From Alphaproteobacteria bacterium (GTDB lineage: Bacteria; Pseudomonadota; Alphaproteobacteria; Micavibrionales; Micavibrionaceae), in contig NVTV01000001.1 of assembly GCA_002401695.1 (NCBI GenBank), positions 172,501 to 236,500 on the forward strand: DNA of 64,000 nt, read 5' to 3'. A program made the translations under genes and the position numbers. The notes under the pieces were generated by a model. The model searched no databases and was not told the DNA's origin. It saw nothing but the letters and a program-made list of their open reading frames with translations. Below are positions 45,902 to 55,420 of the stretch, one piece after another; the first letter of the stretch is position 1, and every line of letters starts with the position of its first letter.

Positions 45902-46327
45902 ATGAATGTACTACAAAAATTCGAGGCAAAGCAGCTCGAAAAAATCCAAGAAACCAAAGAAATCCCAAACTTCGGTCCAGGTGACACTGTTAAAGTGAAC
46001 GTGAAAATCAAAGAAGGTACGCGTGAGCGTATTCAGGCCTATGAAGGTGTTTGTATTTCTCGTGAAGGCGGCGGCATCAACGAAAGTTTCACCGTGCGCA
46101 AAATCAGCCATGGTGAAGGTGTTGAACGTGTATTCCCGCTGTGGAGTACCCGCATCGATTCAATTGAACTTGTCCGTCGCGGCAGCGTAAGACGCGCCAA
46201 GCTGTACTACCTTCGTGAGCTTCGCGGTAAAAAAGCCCGTATTACAGAACGTACATCAGGACACGGCATTGATAAAACTGTTGCCAAAAAAGATAAGAAA
46301 GCAAAGAAAGCCGCCGCTAAAAAATAG
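45902..46327 (+). CDS. rplS: 50S ribosomal protein bL19, 141 aa
   Basis: Sits at the 30S-50S interface. The core [46 protein letters not shown] and [26 protein letters not shown] are diagnostic. It carries a lysine/alanine-rich C-terminal tail of about 20 residues. AAAGGAAAAT precedes the ATG, and a strong terminator follows, ending the ribosomal/tRNA-modification cluster. Confidence 0.97.
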   Translation: MNVLQKFEAKQLEKIQETKEIPNFGPGDTVKVNVKIKEGTRERIQAYEGVCISREGGGINESFTVRKISHGEGVERVFPLWSTRIDSIELVRRGSVRRAKLYYLRELRGKKARITERTSGHGIDKTVAKKDKKAKKAAAKK

Positions 46328-46357
46328 CAGTTTTCTATTCTTTAAAAATTTTAAATC

Positions 46358-46385
46358 AGAGCCCCGTTTTCGAGGGCTCTTTTTG
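46358..46385 (+). terminator. Rho-independent terminator of rplS
   Basis: AGAGCCC and GGGCTCT pair perfectly, followed by TTTTTT. It separates rplS from the leucine genes. Confidence 0.9.
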
Positions 46386-46487
46386 CATGAACATAAAACA
46401 ACTTTTTCAACCTATACCTCGACAAAATGCATATTTCAAATTATACCCTAACCTAAGCATAATTCAGAGTAGAGAACGGGCAAACCT

Positions 46488-47888
46488 ATGGCACCACGCA
46501 CTTTATATCAAAAAATTTGGGACGATCACGTTATCGAACAAAGTGACGACAGCACATACCTGATTTATATCGACCGCCATTTGATACATGAGGTCACATC
46601 ACCGCAAGCCTTTGAAGGCCTGCGTATGGCTGGTCGTAAAGTCCGTAAGCTTGAAAATACGCTGGCGGTTATGGATCATAACGTGCCAACAACAGATCGA
46701 TCAAAACCGATTGAAGAAGAAGACAGCCGCATCCAAATCGAGACCTTACGCCAAAATTGTGAAGAATTCGGCGTACAATTGTTCGATTTGCTCGATAGCC
46801 GCCAAGGCATTGTCCATATTGTAGGACCGGAGCAAGGCTTTACCCAACCGGGCATGACCATTGTTTGCGGCGACAGCCATACATCGACCCATGGCGCGTT
46901 CGGCGCGCTGGCTTTTGGGATCGGCACATCCGAAGTGGAACACGTTCTGGCCACCCAAACCCTGATCCAAAGCCCCGCCAAGAATATGCGTGTTACGGTT
47001 AATGGTGACTTGCCCGTTGGTGTCACCGCAAAAGACATGATCCTCGTTATTATTGGCGAAATGGGCACGGCGGGCGGTACAGGCCATGTGATTGAATATC
47101 ATGGCGATGCGTTTAAGGCTCTTTCTATGGATGGGCGCATGACGGTGTGTAATATGTCGATTGAGGGCGGCGCGCGCGCTGGCTTAATCGCGCCGGATGA
47201 AACGACCTTCACCTATTTGAAAGGCCGCCCAATGGCGCCAAAAGGCGCGGATTGGGACAAAGCCATTGCCTACTGGAAAACCCTATTCTCTGATGAGGGC
47301 GCAATATACGACAAAGAAATCATCATTGATGCCACCACCATAACCCCAACCGTCACATGGGGAACAACCCCCGAAGACGTGGTTTCCATCACAGGCAAAG
47401 TCCCTGCCCCATCCGATTTTGATGACCCGAATAAACAGGAATCAGTTAAACGCATGCTGGACTATATGGGCTTAACCGCAGGAACAAGAATTCAAGACAT
47501 CGCAATCGATAAAGTCTTCGTTGGTTCATGCACCAATGCACGGATCGAAGATTTACGCGAAGTCGCCGCCATCGCCAAAGGCAAGAAAGTTGTCGACAGT
47601 GTAGATGCCATGGTTGTCCCCGGTTCCGGCCTTGTGAAGGCGCAAGCCGAAGCCGAAGGCATTGCCGACATTCTGATCGAGGCTGGCTTTGACTGGCGTG
47701 AGCCGGGCTGCTCCATGTGCCTCGGCATGAACCCCGATCAGTTAGAACCGGGTGAGCGTTGTGCATCGACATCCAACCGTAATTTCGAAGGTCGTCAGGG
47801 ACGCGGAGGACGCACACATTTAGTAAGCCCCGCAATGGCCGCCGCCGCCGCAATCACAGGAAAGCTAACCGATGTTCGGGAACTCTAG
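46488..47888 (+). CDS. leuC: 3-Isopropylmalate dehydratase large subunit, 466 aa
   Basis: Aconitase-family subunit that, with LeuD, isomerises 2- to 3-isopropylmalate. Cluster cysteines are in [13 protein letters not shown] and [13 protein letters not shown], and [46 protein letters not shown] and [18 protein letters not shown] are typical. Length is normal. Its last 17 bases overlap the HD-domain gene, which separates it from leuD. Confidence 0.97.
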   Translation: MAPRTLYQKIWDDHVIEQSDDSTYLIYIDRHLIHEVTSPQAFEGLRMAGRKVRKLENTLAVMDHNVPTTDRSKPIEEEDSRIQIETLRQNCEEFGVQLFDLLDSRQGIVHIVGPEQGFTQPGMTIVCGDSHTSTHGAFGALAFGIGTSEVEHVLATQTLIQSPAKNMRVTVNGDLPVGVTAKDMILVIIGEMGTAGGTGHVIEYHGDAFKALSMDGRMTVCNMSIEGGARAGLIAPDETTFTYLKGRPMAPKGADWDKAIAYWKTLFSDEGAIYDKEIIIDATTITPTVTWGTTPEDVVSITGKVPAPSDFDDPNKQESVKRMLDYMGLTAGTRIQDIAIDKVFVGSCTNARIEDLREVAAIAKGKKVVDSVDAMVVPGSGLVKAQAEAEGIADILIEAGFDWREPGCSMCLGMNPDQLEPGERCASTSNRNFEGRQGRGGRTHLVSPAMAAAAAITGKLTDVREL

Positions 47889-48579
47889 CACCAAAGACTG
47901 GCCTGACAATTTTGACTTTGACACGGATGAAATCTGCCAAACGGTCTTTAAGCCCTTTATCGAGAACGAGATGGCGCAGCTTAAAGCCTATGACAGCGAG
48001 CGCCCCGACGATATAACCTATATCTTTCATGAGCACGCACAGCGCGTCGCAGGTAACATGAAAAAAACCTGCCTGCATATCGGGCTTAGTGATGTGATCG
48101 CCAATAATATGTATTGGGCAATCCTGCCGCATGATATCGGCAAGAAGAACCTGCCTCTGGATATATGGGATACAGAAGAAAAGCCACAAGACAGCCTTAA
48201 GAAATACCGCCGTACACATACCTTGCTGGGCGCACAAATTGTACAGGAATACCTCCCCGATATTGATCACCCATTTAAAGACTTGATGATTGATGTCATG
48301 GCAAACCATCACGAACAAATTGATGGGCATGGCACACATGAAGTGGCTGGCGATGCGCTCTCCCTGCCCGTACGCCTCTCCGCAATTGTCGAGGCTTATG
48401 ACGGCTGGCGCATTTGGCGTCCGCATTTCGAGGATCGAGATATTTCAATTCCCGCCGTGTTAGAACGCATGCGCGCAGAAAAAGGCGCGGAAATTTTTGA
48501 TATGAATTTATTTGAATCCTTTGCAGAAATGAAAATGATGGAATATAAAAGTAGCTCACAGTTTGAGGATAAAAAATAA
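47872..48579 (+). CDS. HD-GYP-like phosphohydrolase, 235 aa
   Basis: Compact HD-superfamily protein. It has the HEHAQRVA helix, the core HD pair in [11 protein letters not shown], a second histidine region [21 protein letters not shown] where HD-GYP proteins read HHExxDGxGYP, and VEAYDGW with the late metal-binding Asp and then RP. The metal ligands of an HD-GYP thus look kept, but the GYP triad, which interacts with GGDEF partners and c-di-GMP, is replaced. It overlaps leuC by 17 bases and shares one base with the leuD start (TAATG), so it is firmly inside the leucine operon. The substrate is unknown; c-di-GMP or a nucleotide is inference. Confidence 0.82.
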   Translation: MFGNSSTKDWPDNFDFDTDEICQTVFKPFIENEMAQLKAYDSERPDDITYIFHEHAQRVAGNMKKTCLHIGLSDVIANNMYWAILPHDIGKKNLPLDIWDTEEKPQDSLKKYRRTHTLLGAQIVQEYLPDIDHPFKDLMIDVMANHHEQIDGHGTHEVAGDALSLPVRLSAIVEAYDGWRIWRPHFEDRDISIPAVLERMRAEKGAEIFDMNLFESFAEMKMMEYKSSSQFEDKK

Positions 48580-49184
48580 TGGAAGCCTTCACAAAATTAA
48601 GCGCCCGTGCCGCGCCCTTAAACATGATTAATATCGACACAGATATCATCATCCCCAAGCAATTCCTAAAAACTGTTAAACGTACAGGCCTTGGGGTAAG
48701 CGCATTTTACAACCTTCGTTATGATGACCAAGGCGCAGAGAACCCCGACTTCGTTTTGAACAAGCCCGAATATAAAGGCGCGGAAATCCTGATTACGGGC
48801 GAGAATTTCGGCTGCGGTTCTTCGCGGGAACATGCACCTTGGGCGATTTTGGATATGGGCATCCGCTGTATTATTTCCAGCAGCTTCGCCGACATTTTCT
48901 TTAACAACAGTTTCAAAAACGGCATCTTGCCCATCGAATTACCGCAAGAACAAGTTGATGCCTTAATGAAGGAAGTCAGCAACAACCCTGATGCCATCAT
49001 CGAAGTTGATCTGGAAAAACAAACCATCACACGCGGCAATAAATTTTCATACAGCTTTGATGTAGACCCTTTTCGTAAGCATTGCTTGCTGGGCGGTTTG
49101 GATGATATCAGCCTAACAATGCAGAAGAATAACGCGATCTCTGAATTTGAAAAAACACGTAATACTGACAAACCCTGGATATAA
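48579..49184 (+). CDS. leuD: 3-Isopropylmalate dehydratase small subunit, 201 aa
   Basis: Swivelling-domain partner of LeuC. NMINIDTDIIIPKQFLK near the start, then the substrate loop GENFGCGSSREHAPWAI, and SSFADIFFNNSFKNGILPI are family hallmarks. Length is normal. Its ATG overlaps the stop of the HD gene (TAATG), so translation is coupled. Confidence 0.97.
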   Translation: MEAFTKLSARAAPLNMINIDTDIIIPKQFLKTVKRTGLGVSAFYNLRYDDQGAENPDFVLNKPEYKGAEILITGENFGCGSSREHAPWAILDMGIRCIISSSFADIFFNNSFKNGILPIELPQEQVDALMKEVSNNPDAIIEVDLEKQTITRGNKFSYSFDVDPFRKHCLLGGLDDISLTMQKNNAISEFEKTRNTDKPWI

Positions 49185-49218
49185 AAAATTTAAATAACCT
49201 AGTCACACAGATTTACTT

Positions 49219-49282
49219 TCCTACAAGGCATGAGGCACGTAGGCGTATTTTAATACGGTAGTGACGAAATAACGATGTAGGA
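49219..49282 (+). promoter_or_regulatory. Potential ribosome-site-sequestering leader of leuB
   Basis: TCCTACA at 49219-49225 is exactly complementary to TGTAGGA at 49276-49282, which contains the leuB Shine-Dalgarno. Between them, CGTAT and ATACG form a small hairpin (49244-49257). Folding would hide the ribosome site. No leucine-rich leader peptide was seen, so the signal, if any, is unknown. Confidence 0.45.
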
Positions 49283-49290
49283 GAAAAAAT

Positions 49291-50379
49291 ATGAAAGACT
49301 ATATTTTACAAATTTTGGCTGGTGACGGCATCGGCCCCGAAGTTCTCGCAGAAGCAAAAAAGCTGATTGAATGGCTGAACAACAATACAAACATCAATAT
49401 TGAAACCCGTGACGGTTTAATTGGCGGCGCATCTATTGACGCGTACGGCGTACCGTTCAGCGATGAAACACTGGAAGAATGCCGCGCAGCGGATGCGATA
49501 TTACTCGGCGCGGTTGGCGGCCCTAAATGGGCAGATGTTGAATATACATTGCGCCCCGAAGCTGGTCTTCTAAAAGCCCGTAAAGAACTGGAACTATTTG
49601 CAAATTTGCGCCCTGCCATCGTATTTGATGCACTGGTTGATGCATCATCCCTTAAGCCAGAAATTGTTAAAGGGCTGGATATTTTAATCGTGAGGGAGCT
49701 AACAGGCGGTGTGTATTTCGGTGAGCCACGTGGCATTGAAGATTTAGGCAATGGGCAAAGACGCGGCGTAAACACGCAAGTCTACACCACTTCAGAAATA
49801 GAGCGCGTCACCCGCGTTGCCTTTGATCTGGCCAAAAAACGCAGTAACAAAGTAACATCATGCGAAAAATCAAATGTCATGGAATCAGGACTGTTATGGC
49901 GCGAAGATGTCACAGCACTCCACGCAAAAGAATTCAGCGATGTTGAACTGGAACATATGTACGCCGATAACTGCGCGATGCAACTGTTGCGTAACCCATC
50001 ACAATTCGATGTGATTGTTACCGATAATTTGTTCGGCGATATCCTGTCTGACGAGGCGGCAATGTTAACCGGATCACTGGGCATGCTGCCCTCCGCCTCA
50101 TTGGGCGTACAAGGCACAACGGCATTATATGAACCTGTTCACGGCTCTGCCCCTGATATAGCGGGACAAGGCAAAGCCAACCCCCTCGCCACGATTTTGA
50201 GCTTGGCAATGTGCTTGCGTTACTCCTTCGATCAAGGTGATTTGGCCGATAAAATCGAGGCCGCTGTGCAGGATGTATTGAATTCAGGAACACGTACACC
50301 CGACATTATGGCTGATGGTTGCACGGAAATCTCGACATCCGAGATGGGAGATGCTCTAATAGCCGCACTCGAAAAATAA
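49291..50379 (+). CDS. leuB: 3-Isopropylmalate dehydrogenase, 362 aa
   Basis: NAD+-dependent oxidative decarboxylase completing the third step of leucine synthesis. [61 protein letters not shown] and [17 protein letters not shown] are present, as is [17 protein letters not shown]. Strong AGGAGA ribosome site, possibly masked by the leader fold. It follows leuD by 106 bases. Confidence 0.97.
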   Translation: MKDYILQILAGDGIGPEVLAEAKKLIEWLNNNTNINIETRDGLIGGASIDAYGVPFSDETLEECRAADAILLGAVGGPKWADVEYTLRPEAGLLKARKELELFANLRPAIVFDALVDASSLKPEIVKGLDILIVRELTGGVYFGEPRGIEDLGNGQRRGVNTQVYTTSEIERVTRVAFDLAKKRSNKVTSCEKSNVMESGLLWREDVTALHAKEFSDVELEHMYADNCAMQLLRNPSQFDVIVTDNLFGDILSDEAAMLTGSLGMLPSASLGVQGTTALYEPVHGSAPDIAGQGKANPLATILSLAMCLRYSFDQGDLADKIEAAVQDVLNSGTRTPDIMADGCTEISTSEMGDALIAALEK

Positions 50380-50403
50380 TAATTAACGCCAAGGAGAACA
50401 CTC

Positions 50404-50892
50404 GTGATCGCCAGCTTAATCATCGCACTTCATTTAATGGGTGTGATTACGATAGAGAGCGCAACAACCTCACTTTACGTTGCCGGTGCGCTGCTCATCA
50501 TTGCCGAACTCGGCATTATTTCCTTTGGATTGCTCTTCATTAACGGTGTTCTTGCAATCTATGCCGGCTATGCCTTGCAAGTGGGACAAGATTTGATTTT
50601 TGGAATTCCTGTAGGGTGGAGCGTTCTATTCGGCATTGCATTCATAGAGATATCGGTTATTTCCATCGTTGTTATCGTTCATTTACGCCTGCGCAATATG
50701 AAGCAAGTCACCGGCACAGAAAGCATGATCGGCGAGCAGGCCAGCATTCTGGAATGGAATGGTACGCGTGGCTCTGTGCGTTATGAAGGTGAAATATGGA
50801 AAGCCAAATCAAACACAGATATTAACCTAAATCCTGATGATACAGTCACTATATCCGCCATCAAAAAGCTGAATTTAACAATCACCGTTTAA
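50404..50892 (+). CDS. NfeD-like membrane protein, 162 aa
   Basis: Two to four transmembrane helices at about residues 1-97 (ITIESATTSLYVAGALLIIAELG region and VGWSVLFGIAFIEISVISIVVIV) are followed by a C-terminal OB fold (GEQASILEWNGTRGSVRYEGEIWKAKS) typical of NfeD proteins, which lacks the ClpP-like protease domain of the long form. The start is GTG, decided by AAGGAGA at normal spacing. NfeD proteins pair with SPFH-domain proteins, and here the slipin gene follows by 44 bases. Confidence 0.88.
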   Translation: MIASLIIALHLMGVITIESATTSLYVAGALLIIAELGIISFGLLFINGVLAIYAGYALQVGQDLIFGIPVGWSVLFGIAFIEISVISIVVIVHLRLRNMKQVTGTESMIGEQASILEWNGTRGSVRYEGEIWKAKSNTDINLNPDDTVTISAIKKLNLTITV

Positions 50893-50936
50893 CGCCATTT
50901 ATACAACTAAGATATTAATCTATAAGGAGAATTTAT

Positions 50937-51698
50937 ATGCCATTTTTTGTACCTATTCTAGTATTTCTCGTCATTGTCCTGTTTTCATCTGTCCGTATTA
51001 TTCAGGAATATGAACGCGGCGTTATCTATACGCTTGGGCGTTATACCAGTAACCGCGGCCCCGGCGTTCAAATTATTATCCCCGGTGTACAACGCGTTTT
51101 GATTGTTGATATGCGTATCCGCACCCAAGATGTCCCCTCACAGGATATCATCTCGCGCGATAACGTTTCCGTCAAAGTGAATGCCGTTTTGTATTTCCGC
51201 GTTGTTGACCCCGGCTTAGCAGTGAATAAAGTGGAAGACTTCATCATGGCCACCAGCCAACTTGCGCAAACAACACTGCGCTCTGTCCTCGGTAAGCATG
51301 AACTGGATGAAATGCTGTCCAAACGGGAGCAACTGAATAAAGATGTTCAGAAAATACTTGATCAGCAAACCGAAGGCTGGGGCATTAAGGTCACAAATGT
51401 TGAGATCAAAAACGTTGATATTGACCCGACCATGGTACGTGCCATCGCAAAACAAGCCGAGGCCGAGCGTGACAGACGCGCGAAAATCATTAATGCAGAG
51501 GGGGAGTTGCAGGCCGCCGTACAGCTTGATCAAGCCGCTGAAATCCTCGCTAAACGTCCCGAGACAATGCAACTGCGCTATCTTGGCACAATGTCCGAGT
51601 TCACAAATTCAAAGGGCAGTACGATCATTCTACCCATTCCCATTGATCTCATGGGCGGGATAAGCAATATCGCAAAAGCGATGGGCGGAAAGAAATAA
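50937..51698 (+). CDS. SPFH-domain slipin/stomatin-like protein, 253 aa
   Basis: Membrane-microdomain scaffold. An N-terminal helix (about 3-20) anchors it, and the SPFH domain starts IIQEYERGVIYTLGRY and includes RDNVSVKVNAVLYFRVVDP and LRSVLGKHELDEMLSKRE. A coiled-coil rich in Ala/Glu/Arg follows (KQAEAERDRRAKIINAEGE). Strong AAGGAGA. With NfeD it forms the common two-gene membrane-organising unit; a specific process cannot be named. Confidence 0.93.
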   Translation: MPFFVPILVFLVIVLFSSVRIIQEYERGVIYTLGRYTSNRGPGVQIIIPGVQRVLIVDMRIRTQDVPSQDIISRDNVSVKVNAVLYFRVVDPGLAVNKVEDFIMATSQLAQTTLRSVLGKHELDEMLSKREQLNKDVQKILDQQTEGWGIKVTNVEIKNVDIDPTMVRAIAKQAEAERDRRAKIINAEGELQAAVQLDQAAEILAKRPETMQLRYLGTMSEFTNSKGSTIILPIPIDLMGGISNIAKAMGGKK

Positions 51699-51739
51699 TC
51701 CGCGTATTCCCTTCGCCACCAAATCCCACGCATAAAAAA

Positions 51740-51763
51740 AGAGCCTGATATTCAGGCTCTTTT
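51740..51763. terminator. Bidirectional terminator between slipin and pilin genes
   Basis: AGAGCCTGA and TCAGGCTCT pair perfectly around a 3-base loop, with a T run on the plus side and an A run before it (T run on the minus strand). It serves both convergent transcripts. Confidence 0.88.
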
Positions 51764-51786
51764 CTGTATTTTTAGTTAGACTTAAA

Positions 51787-52506
51787 TTAACCCTGAATAC
51801 GGATAGCAATATTACAAAGTAAATCAACATCAATTTCGTCATAAACACCGCCGTTTTCACACGCCGTTTGAGAAACAACACTGCCTGTTTGTGAATTACC
51901 ATCATCAATTTTACGATCAATACGTGAAGCCTGTGATGCAGTAGCAATACCAGATGTTGTCGTAACATCAATTGCCGCACCAGTTAACACCAAGTAATGA
52001 CTAGGACGTAATAGGCCAGCAGTGAATAACGTAGTACCAGTAACGGCATGTCCAATCATATATCCACCACCCATTGATGCACTAGGAAGAGCAGCACCAA
52101 AGTTATATACAGCAGAACCGTCAAAGCCCGAGATTAGTTCAGCCGCTTTTAACTGATTAAAGAAAAAAGCACCTTCATCATCAACATCACCAGCAGCACC
52201 AACATTAATATTAATACGAGAATCTCCATCACCATCATTGCATGGGTCTGTAGCACAATCGATAAGACGTGTGCTTGCATTTCTCATATCTCCTGGGAAA
52301 GCATCATACTGATCACGGAATGTAGACGTTGCAGCATCGATACCTTTAATTTGTGCAACAGTTGCCGTTACCTGTGCATTAGCGATCATTTCCTGACCTT
52401 TAAGGATACCACCGATCAGCAGACCAATAATAACCATAACAATTGCGAGTTCAACAAGGGTGAAGCCCTTCTCATCTCGCACGGATTCGTGGATTCGTGT
52501 ATTCAT
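51787..52506 (-). CDS. Type IV prepilin (MshA/pseudopilin-like), 239 aa
   Basis: Type III signal sequence: a short charged leader, then cleavage after Gly14 in KGFTLVELAIVMVIIGLLIGG, with Glu19 at the +5 position needed for assembly. The hydrophobic helix is followed by FRDQYDAFPGDMRNASTRL and an Asp/Gly/Asn-rich loop (CNDGDGDSRIN) that could bind calcium, and four cysteines (two near 84-88, two near 217-230) that could form disulfide loops. It probably forms the pilus fibre or a major minor pilin. AGGAGA gives a strong start. It is the last gene of the minus-strand pilus locus but has its own long upstream region. Confidence 0.93.
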   Translation of the reverse strand: MNTRIHESVRDEKGFTLVELAIVMVIIGLLIGGILKGQEMIANAQVTATVAQIKGIDAATSTFRDQYDAFPGDMRNASTRLIDCATDPCNDGDGDSRININVGAAGDVDDEGAFFFNQLKAAELISGFDGSAVYNFGAALPSASMGGGYMIGHAVTGTTLFTAGLLRPSHYLVLTGAAIDVTTTSGIATASQASRIDRKIDDGNSQTGSVVSQTACENGGVYDEIDVDLLCNIAIRIQG

Positions 52507-52569
52507 AGTATTTCTCCTAAAATATAGATTTGTAAAAAGTTGTTGTTAAGTAGAAAGTAGTAAAAGAAC

Positions 52570-52583
52570 GTGCTGGACAGCAC
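52570..52583. promoter_or_regulatory. Palindrome in the pilin leader, possible operator
   Basis: GTGCTG-GA-CAGCAC lies 64 bases upstream of the pilin ATG. A TATAAA box precedes it on the minus strand, without a good -35, which is what an activator-dependent promoter would look like. Binding by the neighbouring AraC-type protein is only a guess. Confidence 0.4.
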
Positions 52584-52720
52584 AGGCGAATCATACACGT
52601 CTTTTATAAACTCTCATAGTCCCAATGTGATTAAGAATGCCAAAAGACAATGAAAAAAGGCTTAATTTTAAGGTGCTGCAAGTCAATTTAACAAAGTGAC
52701 CAGTCATGCTGACAAAATGT

Positions 52721-52747
52721 AGTGTACGCCAAATGGAGGGGTACACT
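52721..52747. other. Inverted repeat at the end of the AraC-type gene
   Basis: AGTGTAC and GTACACT are perfect 7-bp arms separated by 13 bases, touching the stop codon of the regulator and about 215 bases upstream of the pilin start. It could be an operator or a weak terminator. Confidence 0.4.
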
Positions 52748-53813
52748 ATTTTATGGTGTGTTTTCTGTAATCGCTCGGGCTTTGGCCGCAAAAATCTTTA
52801 AAGGCACGGTTAAACGACGGCAAAGAATTAAAACCAACCTCCTCTGCAATCACTTTTATACTGGCATCAGTATCCAGTAACAGCCTTTTAGCATCCTCCA
52901 CACGACGTTCATTCAACACTTGCGGAAATGATTTCTGGAAATGCACGTTTATAATCCGTGAAACCGTCGCCTCGGCAACGTTTAACTCTCGCGCTAAATC
53001 GGATCTGGAATAGGTTGCCTCATGATATATTTTATCAAGCCGCAAGAGATCCTCAATTTTTTGAGAGATTCTTTGGTCATCCACACTCAAAGCATCATTG
53101 CTCTGCCTTTTTGCAGACGCGAATAACGCATTGGGATATATCCTGAACAGACTGGTCGAAATAAGATAAACAAATGACAAACCAAGGATAGCGCGCAATA
53201 AAGAGATATTAAGACTGAGATCATAGCCCGTTGTATGGAATGCCGTCAGCGCAAGGAAGAATATATTGACGATAATAAGTGATAAAATAAGCCAATACCT
53301 TTCCTGTCCGGCTTTTTGGCTACGTACATCCGAGAATATATTACGATGCCCCCAAATCGCCAGCAAACTGATCGCCCCTGCAACCAACCCCGACACATTC
53401 AACCATGCAAGAAAGTCAGGACACGTCAAAATACCGCCACATGATGGCGCCACATACCGCGTTATAAAAACAGAAAAAGCCAAAGCGAGAGGCGTAACCA
53501 GCAAGATACTCCAATTCACAAGGGAAGGTAATTTGGTGATGTGCGACATTTGTATAATCAAAAGAACGCTAAGCGGTGTACCAAGCGACCAGCTTGTCCA
53601 GCTAATCACGTCATAATACGGCGTAATATCCGCAATAGACCCGCGCGCCAAATCAATAAAAAAGGCCGTGCCAAGAATTAGGAAATAAAGAACGGGCAGA
53701 ATAACACGAACAAGATTACCTGCGCGAAAGCTGACATACACCAACAAATAAACGCATTGAAACACGCCTATCAAGGAAACAACTTCTGGAATGGTGAAAA
53801 GTATATTGTTCAT
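52746..53813 (-). CDS. Membrane-embedded AraC-family transcriptional regulator, 355 aa
   Basis: The N-terminal two thirds (about residues 1-225) contain six to seven transmembrane helices (for example VVSLIGVFQCVYLLVYV and ILLVTPLALAFSVFITRYV). The last 100 residues are an AraC HTH domain with two helix-turn-helix units (SRSDLARELNVAEATVSRIIN and SIKVIAEEVGFNSLPSFNRAFKDFCGQSPSDYR). Such proteins sense a signal in the membrane and bind DNA from there. A pair of cysteines in APSCGGILTCPDF faces a loop. It lies directly upstream of the pilin gene, the obvious candidate target. Confidence 0.9.
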   Translation of the reverse strand: MNNILFTIPEVVSLIGVFQCVYLLVYVSFRAGNLVRVILPVLYFLILGTAFFIDLARGSIADITPYYDVISWTSWSLGTPLSVLLIIQMSHITKLPSLVNWSILLVTPLALAFSVFITRYVAPSCGGILTCPDFLAWLNVSGLVAGAISLLAIWGHRNIFSDVRSQKAGQERYWLILSLIIVNIFFLALTAFHTTGYDLSLNISLLRAILGLSFVYLISTSLFRIYPNALFASAKRQSNDALSVDDQRISQKIEDLLRLDKIYHEATYSRSDLARELNVAEATVSRIINVHFQKSFPQVLNERRVEDAKRLLLDTDASIKVIAEEVGFNSLPSFNRAFKDFCGQSPSDYRKHTIK

Positions 53814-53857
53814 AATAACTATGCAGGATAGACGCTATTGCCCTCTATATAAAGCGA

Positions 53858-54592
53858 TTAATACGGCCCTTCACAAAGTGGATTTACCGCTGCTTCTTCT
53901 TTGCTTAATGTACGAGTACAAATATAGGCCTTCATGGCGTTCACCTCGTTGGGGTGAAGATCGGCGGCGCTGGTCTTTAAAATTTCTAACAGCAAAGCAT
54001 AAGCCGCCTTCTTCTCACCCTTTTCTGTCATAATGAATGCAGGCATCTGCCGCACCCAACCGGGCGCTTTATCATATTTTGTGCTCGCCAGAATGTTTGC
54101 CATCTCCAAGGCTTTGTTCAAATCATGTAACTGATAACGCGCTAAGAACACCCCTTGCGCAAACCACCGCCATTTCTGCCCTTCTGCTTGCTCACCAACT
54201 TTTTGGAGATAATCGAGGACAGGGCGGAATTTCTCAGGTGTTTGAACACTGCCAAAATAATATGCCGCCAGATAAGGCGTATAATCAGAACGAGGGTCAA
54301 GATAGTCTTGCAAAAAGAACCACTTGGTCAAATCATCATATTTGTAATCATCCAAAGACGTAACGCGCCCGCCCGTATCCCCTAAATTTTGTAACATAAT
54401 CCCATTCAGACGATACGCAAAACCAGCATCCCCCATACCGTAAGCTGCGGCATATTTTTGCGCCGGTGCAGGCGGAACATTATCCCAATGTGCCTGAATA
54501 TCCCGACCTGAGAACCAAAATATAATATTAAGGCAAAGTACAACGGCCAAACACAACTGAACCTGTTTATCCCGAGAAGACAGAGACATCAA
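53858..54592 (-). CDS. Membrane-anchored accessory protein of the pilus locus, 244 aa
   Basis: Unnamed. One N-terminal helix (about 12-28, LCLAVVLCLNIIFWF) anchors a periplasmic domain that is mostly helical and TPR-like (YLAAYYFGSVQTPEKFRPVLDYLQKVGEQ, LNKALEMANIL and AAYALLLEIL), ending with a pair of cysteines (YICTRTL and NPLCEG). It starts 14 bases after the ABC permease stop, so the two are probably co-expressed. By position it could be the third, accessory member of an ABC transporter such as PilG in Myxococcus, but no sequence similarity is claimed. Confidence 0.75.
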   Translation of the reverse strand: MMSLSSRDKQVQLCLAVVLCLNIIFWFSGRDIQAHWDNVPPAPAQKYAAAYGMGDAGFAYRLNGIMLQNLGDTGGRVTSLDDYKYDDLTKWFFLQDYLDPRSDYTPYLAAYYFGSVQTPEKFRPVLDYLQKVGEQAEGQKWRWFAQGVFLARYQLHDLNKALEMANILASTKYDKAPGWVRQMPAFIMTEKGEKKAAYALLLEILKTSAADLHPNEVNAMKAYICTRTLSKEEAAVNPLCEGPY

Positions 54593-54606
54593 TATTCATC
54601 CTCTTC

Positions 54607-55368
54607 TTAAAATTGCCGACGCAGAAAATCCAATGATGCCGCCAATAACACCAAAGCAGAAAACACGACGCCCTGCCCGATAATATAGGTAATACCAATG
54701 GCGCTGCCCTCCGCGCCATAAATTAACCATGATGATTGCCCCATCAAATCAAGGCGCGGCATAATAACAGAGACCATTTGCAATGCCATCGCATAGATCC
54801 CCGTACTTTCAACCAACCCAGAGTCCGTGATGCCGAGTAATTGCCCCATCATCCGCGCCAAGACATAAAATCCCGACGTGACTAAGGCCGCGGTTGCCGA
54901 ACTGGATATATACATTGAAAAGAATAACGCGGCATTCACCATAATGATGCTCTCTACGATGATGCTTGTAATCCACAAAATATGCCCCGCGCCGAATAAA
55001 TGCGGCGCAACGGCGTAAACCGCAAGTCCAACCGTCAAGCCCATAAAGACCGCAAGCAATGAAAAGGATAGCGCGTATGAAAAAATAATCTGCAACCGTC
55101 CAATTGGTCTGGAAAGCAAAAACTCTATATCTTTACCCTCAAAGGAACGCCGAATAAAGAAGACAACAAAAAGAACAAGCCCAAAGACGGAGATAAAACG
55201 CAGGCCCGACGCGGCAAAAATAACTGTGAATTGATCTTTCTCAATCACCGCCGCATTCCCCAAGAACAAAGCCAGTGAACTGCCAAGTAACAAGATAACA
55301 ATCAAAGACAAAATCAAGCGATCCCGAAAGGCAGCGATCAAAACATATTTAACAAGAGGAAAAGACAT
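54607..55368 (-). CDS. ABC-2-type transporter permease, 253 aa
   Basis: Six predicted transmembrane helices in the ABC-2 pattern. After the first helix comes a second with FISVFGLVLFVVFFIRRSFEGKDIEFLLSRPIGR, where an amphipathic coupling region (EGKDIEFLLSRPI) resembles that of GldF/YhgE/NosY-type permeases. Its only ATPase partner in the window is the ABC ATPase at 61679-62410, in the same locus and on the same strand. The substrate is unknown; a role in pilus assembly is suggested by location. Confidence 0.88.
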   Translation of the reverse strand: MSFPLVKYVLIAAFRDRLILSLIVILLLGSSLALFLGNAAVIEKDQFTVIFAASGLRFISVFGLVLFVVFFIRRSFEGKDIEFLLSRPIGRLQIIFSYALSFSLLAVFMGLTVGLAVYAVAPHLFGAGHILWITSIIVESIIMVNAALFFSMYISSSATAALVTSGFYVLARMMGQLLGITDSGLVESTGIYAMALQMVSVIMPRLDLMGQSSWLIYGAEGSAIGITYIIGQGVVFSALVLLAASLDFLRRQF

Positions 55369-55420
55369 GTCGATACTTTATAATTAACGCAATAAACATA
55401 TAAGATTGAAGGAGAAGATA

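Noticed and set aside
52585..52745. A possible sigma-54 promoter for the pilin gene (a TTGGCAT-like element)
   Set aside because: At the right distance the -12 element lacks the required GC, so the match fails.
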